Source: Himantopus leucocephalus (lineage: Eukaryota > Chordata > Aves > Charadriiformes > Recurvirostridae). From it: a DNA stretch of 64,000 nucleotides. Where the stretch lies: positions 98,734,047 through 98,798,046 of the forward strand of contig RSEF01000002.1 in the NCBI GenBank assembly GCA_003993805.1, read 5' to 3'. The translations under genes and the position numbers were made by a program. Below the pieces are notes generated by a model. It made no database searches. It saw only the letters and a list, made by a program, of their open reading frames with translations, and was not told the DNA's origin. This document shows, piece after piece, positions 35,806 to 47,020 of the stretch. Positions within the stretch are counted from its first letter, which is position 1, and each line of letters begins with the position of its first letter.

Positions 35806-38641
35806 TGTCAAGGATTTGCAGAGTTTACATCACCAGCAGAACTTGAACATCTCACATTTTTCCCACGCCACAGCCAGTTTAATGGCAAAGCATACGCAGC
35901 TTTCAAGAAATTATTACCCAGGCAAATAGGGATAAGAGACAATGAAGAGCAGAACTAAGATTCACCCAGCAAAGGAGCAGGCAGCAGTACTGTACTGCAC
36001 CTTGTTTCCCCATCCACAGTTTATAGCCCACAGCAAATTACCTTGTGAACCCAACAGTAACAAAAAGGTGAAGGAAAACATTTAAGATCTGCAAGGATGT
36101 GACAAGGTATTAAAAAGCTCCCTTCTTCACCGAATCCCAGCTGCTTGCCAACAGCACTACAGGCAGATGTAGAGAAACACTGATGCAATGCTACAGGAGC
36201 CCAGTAAGTGCTTTGAGCGCAGGCCAGGAAACCAGTGAGAACCATGAGGCTCAGTTTACTAGCGACTGACCTTCAAACCTTGACAGACTTGGCCAGTCTC
36301 TCAGGGACAAACATCAACAAAAAGCAGAAAAAAACAGGAATGAGAGCAGACAGGATTTGAAGACATTTTACAGGAAGAGGTGCAACAAGGATTCTTTATA
36401 TTAACAAAGGCAGCACATAAAAAAAAGCCATATACTGATGTAACGTTACACACATTTCTGAGCAAGGCAGTAGGTGCAATACAATATTCTTGTTAATCAT
36501 TTTAAGTAGTTTCCTTTCCACAGCCGTTATAGCTACCAGAGCGCCGTGTAGCTTCTGATCAGATCAGGGCCGATGAACCTCTACTTTAATTTGAACTCGG
36601 TCAATCCAGATGAATTGATGGTGACTCATTTCAGAGAATATAACTTAGCAAAGTAATAAGAAAAGCTGGCAGAATTTATTCTCCCATCTGAGGCAGTATT
36701 ATTACTAGGAGTTAGAAAGTCTCCTTCACTTGCACTTTACTGAAAGCATGCAATCTTTCTTGTGACTATGCTGTCCCAGTTTTCAGGTATTGTCATCCTG
36801 CTGCATGGGGCGACGCCTGGAATCGTTTCAAAGCTGAAATCCAGGGAAACAAAATGCTGTTTTTTAAACACTGAGTGGTAGGAGGACTCAAAGCTGTTAT
36901 CCAGCGTTTACAGTGGCCTCTGCAGAAAACTGTTAAAGTATACTCAGTTTGTTGCTAATTAAACAAGCCGATTATCTTTTCGGGGACATACTGCCAATGT
37001 TGGAAATAGTTTTCTTTACTGGTTTAGCGGTATCTATGTGTGCTTTCATTCTTTTTTATTTTATCTGTTATGTACTAGATAACATTGAGTTTGACTACTT
37101 AGGCTGAAAAATCCTGCTGATGTTCAATATTTGAATTGTTTAGTCAGTAGCGTGAAAAATTGTTCAGCTTTAGAAAGCATCCTCTAGACATCATATTTTA
37201 TCAGGCGTCAGGTTCAGTAGGACCACTAAACCCACACAGGCTGCTGTATTGATAATGTACGGAGATAAAAAAGACAGTGCATCAATCTGCAGGCTGATAG
37301 CAGAGCAGTAATAAAACTTCAGAAGCAGGGAAGGGAGAGTGGGCAAGAGCATTGGAGTCTGACACTTGGGTACTAGTATGAGCCCCAAACATGGTTGCTC
37401 TGCCCCTAACTGGGCCTTCGCAAACAGCTGAGACAGCACTTCAGGTCTTCCTGTTGACAGGCTGGCTTCCTACCAGAAACCCACTCTCATCAACACTTCA
37501 ATCTAATATGGGTTAAGAAATGGAGAGGCTGAACCACAGATACTTGCCTCGTTCTTCTGACTATAATGAAGATGGTAATTTCCAACAGCCAGGGGAAATC
37601 TTAAATCAGTACAAGCAGATTCATCAAAACTCACCTTCCAACTTCTAAACTAATTGCAATGCAAAACTGCCATAAAATCCGAAGCACAAACAACCATAAA
37701 CAGGCTGACTGCAATTAGATATCTGGATACTAATCAGAATCAGACACAGCATTTCTTACATCAGCCACAGCTATGCAGAAGAAAGAAAGGATTTTTTAGG
37801 ATTTAAGAATTCCTTATCCTTTGCCAGGTCATTCTTTCCCCTCTAACATTTTAAGAAATAAAAGAAACCCAGCAGTTCAGGCACACAGTTGGTTTCTCCT
37901 CCTGTCACAGGAGGTGACCTTATTAGCTTGCCACATCGATTCTTTGATGCATCTCTGTCCCCACACTGTCCTGACAATAAAGCAAAAACATCAGTAACCA
38001 CAGAAGCTAGGCATAACCACTATGCCATGTTTTATATACTTACAGTACTGTTATTTATAAGTTATCACCAATTTCTGAAGCTAAAGCTTTGACCATGATG
38101 CTCACCTGGCCCTACTGCAGACCCCTTGCATGAGAACTAATGGCTCACAATATTCTGTGTGCACTCACAGACCATGTTAGGGCCCGTAACAGTATAGGGC
38201 CTCTCTTTGCACTGGCGTGAAGGACATAATTGCTTCAAGATCTTTTCCTTCTCGCTTACGTTACAATAAGGCAGTAGTCATTCAAGTGAAGTGATTTACG
38301 CAACATGGAGTGACCATACCTGACCTTACAGTTTCCAGTATATATTTGAACCATTTCATGTGATTCTGAGAACAAGACAGAGAGAAGAGAAAAACGATAG
38401 CTACTCTTTGTCCTGTCCTACTTGATTCAGCACACAGCTCTACTGCATCCTACTTCCATGAATTCTTTTTCTGTGAGCTCAACACAAGTTCATACTGAAA
38501 GCAATTAATTTCTTCTGTGATTTCTCTACAAGTTCACTACTACAACAGATACACACTTTATATACTTTAATAAATTTGTTTTCACAGCAAGAACAAATTA
38601 TATCATCTTTAACATTAAAACAAGGCCCAGAGAGAAAGGTT

Positions 38642-38672
38642 AAAAAAAAAAACCAAAGCAAAAACCCACACA
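38642..38672 (+). repeat. Poly(A) with CCAAAG/CCCACAC tail
   Basis: An A-run of 11 followed by CCAAAGCAAAAACCCACACAC. Low complexity of the type repeated through the window. Confidence 0.75.
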
Positions 38673-39602
38673 CTTACTACTAATTTTGGGTGCTCAGCCT
38701 GAAAGTGCTGAAAACTGCTTTTTCAGAAGACTTGTTTCATGGTACTCTTCCACGTTCAAAGCCCAGCTACTATTAACTTCAGCTGCAGCTGCAAGTACTC
38801 AGTGCTTCTGCAAATCAAACGCTGAGGTCTCAAGTCAGCAACCCAGAAAATGAGAGCCACCTGTGAAAAGCTGTGTTTCTCTGCCGTGACTGGCACTGCA
38901 TTAGCAGAAATGCTTCTTCACAGCTGTTCAGCTGTGACTAAGGCTAGGCAAGATAGCTGTTTGTTTTGTGGCCGGGCTTTTTATTATTTCATTCTTAAAG
39001 AAAAGAGTAAACTATTTACAAACTCAGGTTGAATTCAGTTAATATAGAGCTTGACAAGCGGGAAAGCTCTACAGATGTCTACCCTCTGAAGCAGCCCTGG
39101 CTGAGGGGTGGAGAAGTACCTGGAGCAGCCAGCCCTGCTGCAACTTGGGTATGAGCGTTGCAGGGCCTTTGGCTGGCCCTCTTTGCCTGAGGAGGAACCA
39201 CCCGCTATCTGCCCTTCCTTTCAAGGAGGAAGCATGCTGCAAAGAGTTAATTCAAGCTCTTGGAAGTAATTTGTGTTTCCTGCCTGTGAACAACTTCCCA
39301 GTTCACTGCGAAGTAGCAGTGGTCTGAACTGGGGTGGGCCATGGAGTAGGATAGCCCTGCTGGCCACTTGCCTGCAGCAGCTAGGATCCGCCGTACCCAG
39401 CAGGATCGGTGCCAGCTCGCAGGTGCGTGGCTTTGCTTCAACACAAAAATTGCACTTGGGCCACCTGAAAGTTGTGAGCTTCAAGAATTTAAGAGCCACA
39501 AAAGCTCATGCTCAAGATACAGCAGCAAGAAGTTAGTTGTTCACCCATTAGTTGCTTACTGGGGGGGCTCCTGTGCTGATTCTCTCCCTACAAGGAAGGG
39601 AG

Positions 39603-39660
39603 AAAAAAAAAAAAAAGTTAGTTGGATGTAAAGNAAAGGTTATGTTAGGTGGATGTAAAG
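39603..39660. repeat. Short direct repeat with A-run and single N
   Basis: A14 (39603-39616) is followed by GTTAGTTGGATGTAAAG (39617-39633), N at 39634, then ten bases and GTTAGGTGGATGTAAAG (39644-39660). The two 17-mers differ at one position. An N beside a repeat copy resembles the 31.7 kb case and may mark an imperfect contig join. Confidence 0.85.
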
Positions 39661-40916
39661 TCTGTAGAAGTCCTTAGACCACTTTACACTTTACCCATGA
39701 TTTTATTCTAGGTGATGTTGTCATTTCATGATTGCCTTCAAGATACTGCCATGATTTTTATTTTTCTTGCATCATTTTTGTCAAGGTTCAAGTCTTTTAG
39801 TAAGTAAGCTATCCTCATAACCAGGCCATAGGAATAATTCAAATTGCTCCCTAAGGACAACCGTTTAGTGTTTATTCTTTCAAAATCACGGTTGTAGAGG
39901 TACATGACTTGCACTTCCATTATATATAACCTTGCTGCTACTCACTGTATTTCTGTCTCAGCTATAAATCTCGTCTCTGTCATTAAGTGCTGGCCGGTGC
40001 CTCTGGCCACATGCAATAAGGAACTACAGTAGTAAAATCTAGCTTACTTCTGGCAACATGCTGAAAGTAAAATTTTCAGTTCAAGTACCTATTTGAAGCT
40101 TATAAAATCAGATGATGCTGTGTACTCTTTGCCCCTTCTATTTCCAATCTTTTTATTAATTCCCTCTTTATTCATAGTTAAATATAACAAAATTATATAA
40201 ATAAGAGTTGCCTAAAACATTCAGACTAATGAACAGCAAAGCATTATTTTATGCTAGTAGGCTGCTGTCCTTTACATTAATGCCTTTCATAAAGGACATA
40301 TTTATTATTTTTAACATTGCTTTTAATGGAATACACTGAATATTTTTCAGTTATAAATAAAAGGTTTACAGTTTGCCTTATTCAGCATTTGGTAGGACTT
40401 TGTTATTTTTTAAATAGTTTTCAGGCTGCATCTCTCTTGGTAAGTTGTCTGGAATGATTTTATTGCCTTATCTTGGTCACCTTGTCTCAACCCATATTAG
40501 TAGGTAGCTGCTGAAGCAGTCACCTGTACATTTGAATCTGTCGCTTGTTCTTTGTTGCTAGAAACCAGTCTTGCATGTGCATCTCCTTGTGCCCTTCATG
40601 CTTTACCTCTGTTTATAGATGCTAGTTGCATTCATGGTCAACAAGAATATTGGATGTCCCAGGAATTTGGCTACCTCTGCATAATAACATTTGATTTGCT
40701 ACCACCGGCTTGATGCTTGCAATCACATTTTCAGCTGTTGCTGGCTTCAAAGCTTCATTTGCTATAAACAAGATAGTCCATATATGGTGTGACATGAGCT
40801 GTACTGGAAGGCTGCCTCTGCCTTCTGCTGGTGTTTTTCTCTAGTCTACTAATTCTTTCTACAGGCTTTGTTATTCTGATATGCTCCCACTTACCTATTC
40901 CTCTCCATCTGGAGGA

Positions 40917-40969
40917 GGGGAAAAAAAAAAAAACCAAACCACCAACAAAAAACTAAACAAACCCAAAGC
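40917..40969 (+). repeat. G4-A13 block with CCAAACC-type tail
   Basis: GGGG, then 13 A, then alternating CC/AAA/AC units (CCAAACCACCAAC, AACAAACCCAAAG). Same pattern as at 10991 and 42489. Confidence 0.8.
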
Positions 40970-42488
40970 CCAGGTTTTTGGCAGTCCTGACAATTTTTTT
41001 CTGCCTTGTCATGGTGGGAGCTGTGCTGCAAAGAGGATTAGATATGTTCAAGCTCGTGACAAGAAAACTGAGGCCCATTAACTGTAATAACACTTGACAC
41101 CTTCTGCTGTTCATTATGCTATCGGGTTACAATCAAGAATTTCCTCAGCCAAAAGTTATAGTGTCATCTGTGTTTGTTATCTAACACGCCCGAGGCCTCG
41201 AACAACTAAGCTAATGTCATTGCCACTATGGCAGTAGGAAAAAAAGCAAAAAGTCCTTCAAAGCTAGGTGTATCAGCCAAAAGGCATCCAGGAGGTCAAA
41301 AAATAATTGTCTTCTTTGTAAACTGTGGCTTGAAAGCATTCTAAAGGGAAGCATCCACAACTGAGTCTCTTGCCTGTGTGACTGCTAGCTTTTTAACAAT
41401 TTTCAGTTAGGAATAATTTAATATGAAGTGAAAAATCAGTGAGTCAGTAGCTATGAATCTACCTGTGTTTCTGTAAAAGTTATTACATTGTTGATTCCAT
41501 CTGAAGATCGTATGATCTTATTTTCAAGCTTCTGCTTCCCCCAGGCTATCAATTTGGTTTGATTTCTTCTTCCAAAGACACTGCTGTTGTAGTACGTCTG
41601 CAGGGGTGATGTCCAAATGATATTTTCAAGCAAATCACTTCAAGCCTTTGCCTAATGTATCCAGGTTTTTTATAAAGGACAACCTACATTACAGCATGAG
41701 GTCATAAATGTTTCTATATACAGCAGACATTTGTCATTATTAAAGTCATAGGCCTGGATATGCCTCTAGTACTGATATGGGATTATTACCGCACTCATTC
41801 TTCTCCTTCCACACATTCTGGCAGATTTTAATTTCTTAACTCTCAAATTGATGTCCAGATCTTTATTTGTACAATTACTTTTTCTTCTTTATTTCACAGC
41901 CCTACCCCAAGGAGTAAGAAGCTCGTGCAAGTTGAATTCATTTCCCATGTAACACACACTTCATGTTTGCTTCTGCTAGTAAGGGAATCACTCTTCAATC
42001 CAGGGACTGCAAAAGCAGGGTTACAAAGATGCCATACAAGGGTTGGCCTTCTGATTACCAGCAAGCAAATTGTTTTCCTATTGCATTTGCACAGATTAGC
42101 CACATTGGATATAGCAAATAGCATCACAAAGCAAAAAAAACCCCAAGTTATCCAAAACAGTTGAGTGACTTGACAGTCATTGCTGCCAGAAATGAGTTAT
42201 TTTTTGTCAAGGTGAAGACAGATGCTTATAAATCTATTTTAAATGCTTGTAACTTGACCTCAAAATTTGCATCTGCAGTAATGCAAACACTATTATTTAT
42301 TGATTTATAAACCCTAATTTGCATGATACGTGTATTCATATACTTTCCAAAAGATGATGAAATGAGAAGGAGGAAAACAACAGGCAGCATAGTAGTGTTT
42401 CGCACTCCTAGTAGATAAACATTACATTATCCTAGAAGATAAATGTTTACAACTAAACACTTGCTTTGATTTGGGGGGGAGGTGTCAC

Positions 42489-42526
42489 ACAAAAAAACCC
42501 AAACCAAAACAATAACAACAACAATT
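42489..42526 (+). repeat. A-run with CCCAAACC and (AAC) repeats
   Basis: A7, then CCCAAACCAAAAC, then AATAACAACAACAA. It is preceded by a G7 stretch at about 42473. Confidence 0.8.
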
Positions 42527-42808
42527 AGAAGCAAACCACATCTGCCTTGGTAAACAAAGTTCACCTGTCCCTCACACCAGCAGCTTGGTAAGAACTGAGC
42601 CATTGGGTCAGCCCAAAGACCTGCTCGGGCCAATAACCTTTATTAGGCAGTGGCCAGGATACTTTGCAAGGCAAAGGTAGCTTGAGATTGGCTTTGGTAC
42701 ATTTCCAACTGAAAGGTGATAATACACTAAGAGTTCCAAAACCCAGTAAAATCTTATTAGACTGTGATTAAAACTTTTTAGGCATAATCTTTCCTCCTTT
42801 CCCCTTCC

Positions 42809-43036
42809 AATCTTGTTAACAGAAAAATGTTAAATGGCCAAAGTTGGGTTGATTGAATACATATATTAAAACATTTTTATATGAAGAAGCACTGAAAGAG
42901 TGAGTAAATGATTTTGTAACAGAATCTTGTTAACAGAAAAATGTTAGATGGCCAAAGTTGGGTTGATTGAATACGTGTATTAAAACATTTTTCTATGAAG
43001 AAGCACTGAAAGAGTGAGTAAATGATTTTGTAAGAT
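42809..43036. repeat. 114-bp tandem duplication, two copies
   Basis: Copy 1 at 42809-42922 begins AATCTTGTTAACAG, and copy 2 at 42923-43036 begins with the same string. Both run through GGCCAAAGTTGGGTTG and CACTGAAAGAGTGAGTAAATG to ATTTTGTAA, where copy 2 begins to diverge. By eye they differ at about four positions (AAATGG/GATGG, CATATA/CGTGTA and TTTATATG/TTTCTATG regions). There is no N at the junction, unlike the 31.7 kb duplication, so a real, fairly recent tandem duplication is likely. The unit matches no known element to my knowledge. Confidence 0.93.
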
Positions 43037-43506
43037 GCATCCATCACCATCCAACCCACATCATTTTAGGGTGGGATAGGGCCCAGGGCGCACTGTCCCC
43101 TCAGTCCTCTTCTGCTCTGGTTTCTGGTGGAAGTAGAGCTGAGCAAAAAGCTCCATGTACTTTACCAGACTACCCCATCTGCACGATTGCAGTACCAGTG
43201 CTTCAGAACATGAAGCAAACACGCCCGTTAGCTAACACACAGCCTGTGAGTGCATTACTGTAACGAGTCTTTGCTAAAAGATGGGAGTAGCCTCTTAAAT
43301 CGAAAAGCTGCCTTACCCTTGCTTACAGCATTACAAACTCCACTGGGACGTTTGAGGAGGTGGAAAAAGTGTTGGTATTGTGCCTTGTCTCAAAAAGAGC
43401 CGTGGAACCGGTACTGCGATCATTATTTCAAAAGAAATTCCGATCTCAGGCTACCTATGAAGATTCTGTTTCTTCCAAAAATTGTAATCTGGAAAAATTA
43501 TCTGAA

Positions 43507-43578
43507 GACTGTTTTCAGTCATCCTTTTTTCAGTCACTTGTTTGAAATCGGCACTTTTAGTCGTCACTGAAAACAGTC
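43507..43578. repeat. Perfect 13-bp inverted repeat, 46-bp spacer
   Basis: GACTGTTTTCAGT at 43507-43519 and ACTGAAAACAGTC at 43566-43578 are exact reverse complements. The spacer includes a second CAGTCA motif. A transcript would fold into a long hairpin of about 72 nt. It could be the remnant of a small inverted-repeat transposon, a stem of microRNA-precursor size, or chance. I cannot match it to a known element. Confidence 0.9.
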
Positions 43579-43648
43579 AATCAATCAAAAAAACAGAAGG
43601 CTTTTTGTTGCATGGAGCTTTCAAGGAATAAATTGAGAAAGCAATATT

Positions 43649-43686
43649 AAAAAACAAAACAAAAAACAAAACAAAACACACAAAAC
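43649..43686. repeat. (AAAAC)n low complexity
   Basis: Runs of 4 to 6 A separated by single C over about 38 bases. Simple repeat. Confidence 0.85.
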
Positions 43687-46559
43687 ATTTTAAAATATCA
43701 GTAGTTGCTATAGCACTGGAAGCATCAGTACTTTGAATCTGAAGATATTTTTTTCTGTATTAATTGTTTGGCTGGTATATTCAAATTCATCTAACTGGGC
43801 TGCCCTGTCTGTCTTTTGGAGCAGGGGAAGGGGATGATTAGCCTGAAAGCTACAGGGACTGCTACACCCCAGGTAAAATCTATACCGAGCATTCAAAAAA
43901 CAGATTCTTTTATATAGCAGAGAAAGGGATGATGGACACAATTTTCTGACTACATATTTAAATGAATTTATTTTCATAACTAGCACTTGAAGTGTTAATA
44001 CAACATATTGATTGTAGACTTACGTTCTGGAAAGAAATAATAGCCTGACACAGATGCCCTCAATCATCAGAAATCATCAAGATAGTTGAGAGAGACAACT
44101 TCTGGGTCTGCTTCAATTTTATTGTTCTCACAACAGCAAATGTAGGCAGGTCCTTGCTTCACAGCCCGGTCTTGGCCAACTCAGCGACTTTCTGAGTTGC
44201 AGCAAACTGTACCCGGCCTCCTCTGTCTCTAGGAAATGTTTTCTGTCATTCCTGTCACTGGCACTCTGGTCCCTGCTCCTCCCCACAGCCTCCTGGATGC
44301 TCTTGCTGGCTCCCTGCAGGCTCCCTGCCTCTTGCTGCCACCCTCCCTCTGGGCAGACCTCTGTTCACCTACTCCAACAGGAGCAGCCTCCCATTTCCAC
44401 CAAGGTCCGGCCCAAACAAGTCCTTCCAACTAAAGGAAGTAAATAAAAAATTAAACAAAACAACCAAGAAAACAACCCAGCTCTCCAAACGAAATATACA
44501 GTACATATATACAGTACAACTGAGGTATTTGTTTTCTGTATCAACCCCTCCAGCTCGTCCACCCGATCCAGAAATTCAACCCTAAGTTATCCCTTCCTCT
44601 CTCCTCCTCCAACTCTTACCTCTTCATCTTTCTAGTCTTTCCTCACGCTACAGCTTGTTCTACTCAACATGACTCTAAAGTCAGTCTTCTCTTCTTCATA
44701 AACAAACTCTTGATTCTGCTTGGCCATTCAGTTACTTTTTTCCGTATGTAAGATTTTACGTCACGTTGAATTTTGCAGGATGTGAGACTGACTGGAATAT
44801 TTTGTCACATAGTCGGATAAATAAAATTTCAGTAATGTAAAAAAATAATTTTTTGTCTTCCAGAAAATTTTATTTTCTATGTGAATAGGAGGGAGATTTT
44901 TCCCTGTAAAAATGGAAATTTTACTTTTTGCTCTGAATCCAGAGGGAAAAAAAAAGTCTAAAGTACAATTTCTTCCTCCACCCTCGTCTCACCAAGAATG
45001 ATTTTGTTTAGGTTTTTTTTTTATTATTATGGCCAGCTCCTGTTCTCACTGTTACTCATGTTACCTCATTCACTGTATAAAAGATGGGGCTGAGGATTCC
45101 CCCTTTAGTGCTGTTACAGTTTATACCTCTCCAAATAATTCAATATGCAGTTACTGCATCATGTCTTGTCTCCTCCCTGTCAACAACAGCAGCTTTTATG
45201 CCCAATTGTCATCTTCCCACAAAAATGTTCATACTTCCACGCATTGCGTTGCAGAAAAACATTTTTGCACAAAAATACACTCTTTCAAACACTCCCTTTA
45301 AATCCATCCCAACAGGACACTTAGAAATCCTTACGCACCTGTCAACCTGTTTAACTTTTTTTCTTACCCTAATTGCTTGTGCTTTTCTACCACACTGGCT
45401 GCATGCCACTGTTATCACACATCTGGTACCAAGAGAACGAGATTTCTGGGATAGGAACATCTTTTTGGTTACTCAAGTTACATCACATGAAAAAGTACTC
45501 TTTTCCAGGACCCTTCTTGTTATCGTAATGTATAAGCATTTTGGACACTGAGTCCTAAACTGTTTTGTAATTACAAACAGATTTGACCCTGCCTCTTTAT
45601 GCCAAGTCGTATTTCATTTAAACCCCAGTTCTGATCCGGTAGCTCACAACGAATACATTTCTAAAGGAAACCAATATCCTTGAAAGCTGAATTGAAAGAA
45701 AACGCAAGCAAAACGGGAAATATGTTTTCACTTTTTTATTAAAATGAGAGCTGTTGTAAAAGTCAAAGTCGACAAAGGACTACCAAGAAAGTCAAGAGGT
45801 TAGAAGCAGTTATAGAAGAGATTCTGCTCAAATACAATTTACACATAGAAGTTTACACACGACTTACAAAGTTTGTGATAGAATGCATCTACTGTTTTCT
45901 TAATATCCTCAAAAATTATACTCTGTACTGTATGGAATTAAGATGGGTTCCACAGTTACTATTTTTGAGTAATTAATCACCTCTGCTTTAAAAATATGAT
46001 TTTTTAACAATATTGCTATTTAATTAGACAACTAATGTCATCTTCAATACCTTTGTGGGGACTAGCAACATCTCTTTTGGCAGAGACGGAAGGCATTCTG
46101 CATGCACAGAGATACCACAGCTCTCCGCTGTGCTGCCCTCCCTGCCAACAGCACTGCAAGAGATGTGCATGTTGTGGACACTCGGCTGGAGAGTACACAA
46201 CCAGAAAGCAAAGATGAAACTAGCCCGCAATCACCTTCCACGTTGCCTTCCTTCTGCAACTTAATCCAGCGTGAACTTCAGCTTAAGTCTGAGGCCTTGC
46301 ATCTTAAAGTCATTTTTTTATGATTACGATAAGGAAGACTCGTGCATTGATTCCTCAGCTCTACGTAGTACTGTTTATGCTGGCACGACTACTTGAAAGC
46401 ATACCCCCTTCTTTGTGGAACTTGTAAGAACAGCATTATTTTAGAAAATATCTTACCATATTTCTCAAACATTTCTCAAACACTATGACATGATGCAATT
46501 AGCCTGTAACGTAATGAGATGTAATTAGGCTATAAGAGGGAAGATATTATTCTCTTCTA

Positions 46560-47020
46560 TTTGGCACTGTATCTGGAATACTCTCTCTAGCTTTGGGTCT
46601 CCAGCAAAAGTCCAGTTACCAGGTTGGTCAGCAGCGTGGAGCACACAGCCCAGCGTGGAGAGGTTGAGGGAGCCGGGCTTGTTGCGTCTGCAGGAGAGCA
46701 GGCTGAGTGGCAACACAGCCGTACTTGAAAAGGAGCTACAAAGACGACAGTCCTGGCAGATGACGTAACAGCGGGCAATAGGTACCAACTGCAGCCTGGG
46801 AGATTGGACTGGACATCAGGAACAACGTTTTCACCAGAGCAGCACCAGGGCAGGCGGCCCGGTGAGGCTGCGGAGCCTCCACCCTGGAGGCTTGTGAGGT
46901 TTGGCTAAGGGAGCGGTGGCTGACCCGCTGCGGTGTGGGCAAGGGTGCGACTTGGAGCAGAAGTTAGACTAGATGATCTCCTGAGGTGCCTTCAAACCAA
47001 CCTGTCTACGATTCTAATGA
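46560..47020 (+). mobile_element. CR1 LINE, 5'-truncated 3' end, plus orientation
   Basis: Landmarks in order: TGTATCTGGAATAC near 46567 (end of the ORF2 region, GTCCAGTTTTGGGC equivalent following), GAGGTTGAGGGAGC near 46659 and GGGCTTGTTGCGTCTGCAGG near 46675. Then come GACTGGACATCAGGAACAAC near 46806, TTTTCACCAG near 46829, CTCCACCCTGGAGG near 46877 and AGACTAGATGATCTCC near 46967. The end is ACGATTCTAAT near 47008. This is the avian CR1 3' end with its terminal block nearly intact. The copy is more GC-rich than its surroundings, which explains the overlapping open frames of 60-87 codons here; those are not genes. Confidence 0.87.

Larger units (their letters stand above)
35806..42808. other. 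Mostly AT-rich unique sequence, no gene seen
   Basis: No gene is supported. A region of higher GC at about 39080-39500 has open frames on both strands (92 codons minus, 87 codons plus) that are unrecognised. Low-complexity A-run/CCAAAC blocks occur at 38642, 40917 and 42489. A single N lies at 39634 between two short direct repeats. A cluster of CpGs at about 36530-36600 (GAGCGCCGTG, GGGCCGATG) is noted without interpretation. Confidence 0.4.
43037..46559. other. Unique sequence, no gene confirmed
   Basis: It contains the inverted repeat at 43507, an AAAAC-rich run at 43649, a possible minus-strand polyadenylation context near 44118 and a 155-codon plus-strand frame at 45084-45551. The frame begins with a well-placed ATG (AAAGATGG) directly after a TATAAAAG string. 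That TATA-like string abuts the ATG, so it cannot be this frame's own promoter in the usual geometry. No family is recognised, and a frame of this length is expected by chance in a 64 kb window. Confidence 0.35.

Noticed and set aside
46525..46942. Overlapping 60-87 codon frames on the minus strand
   Set aside because: They are antisense to a GC-rich CR1 3' end.
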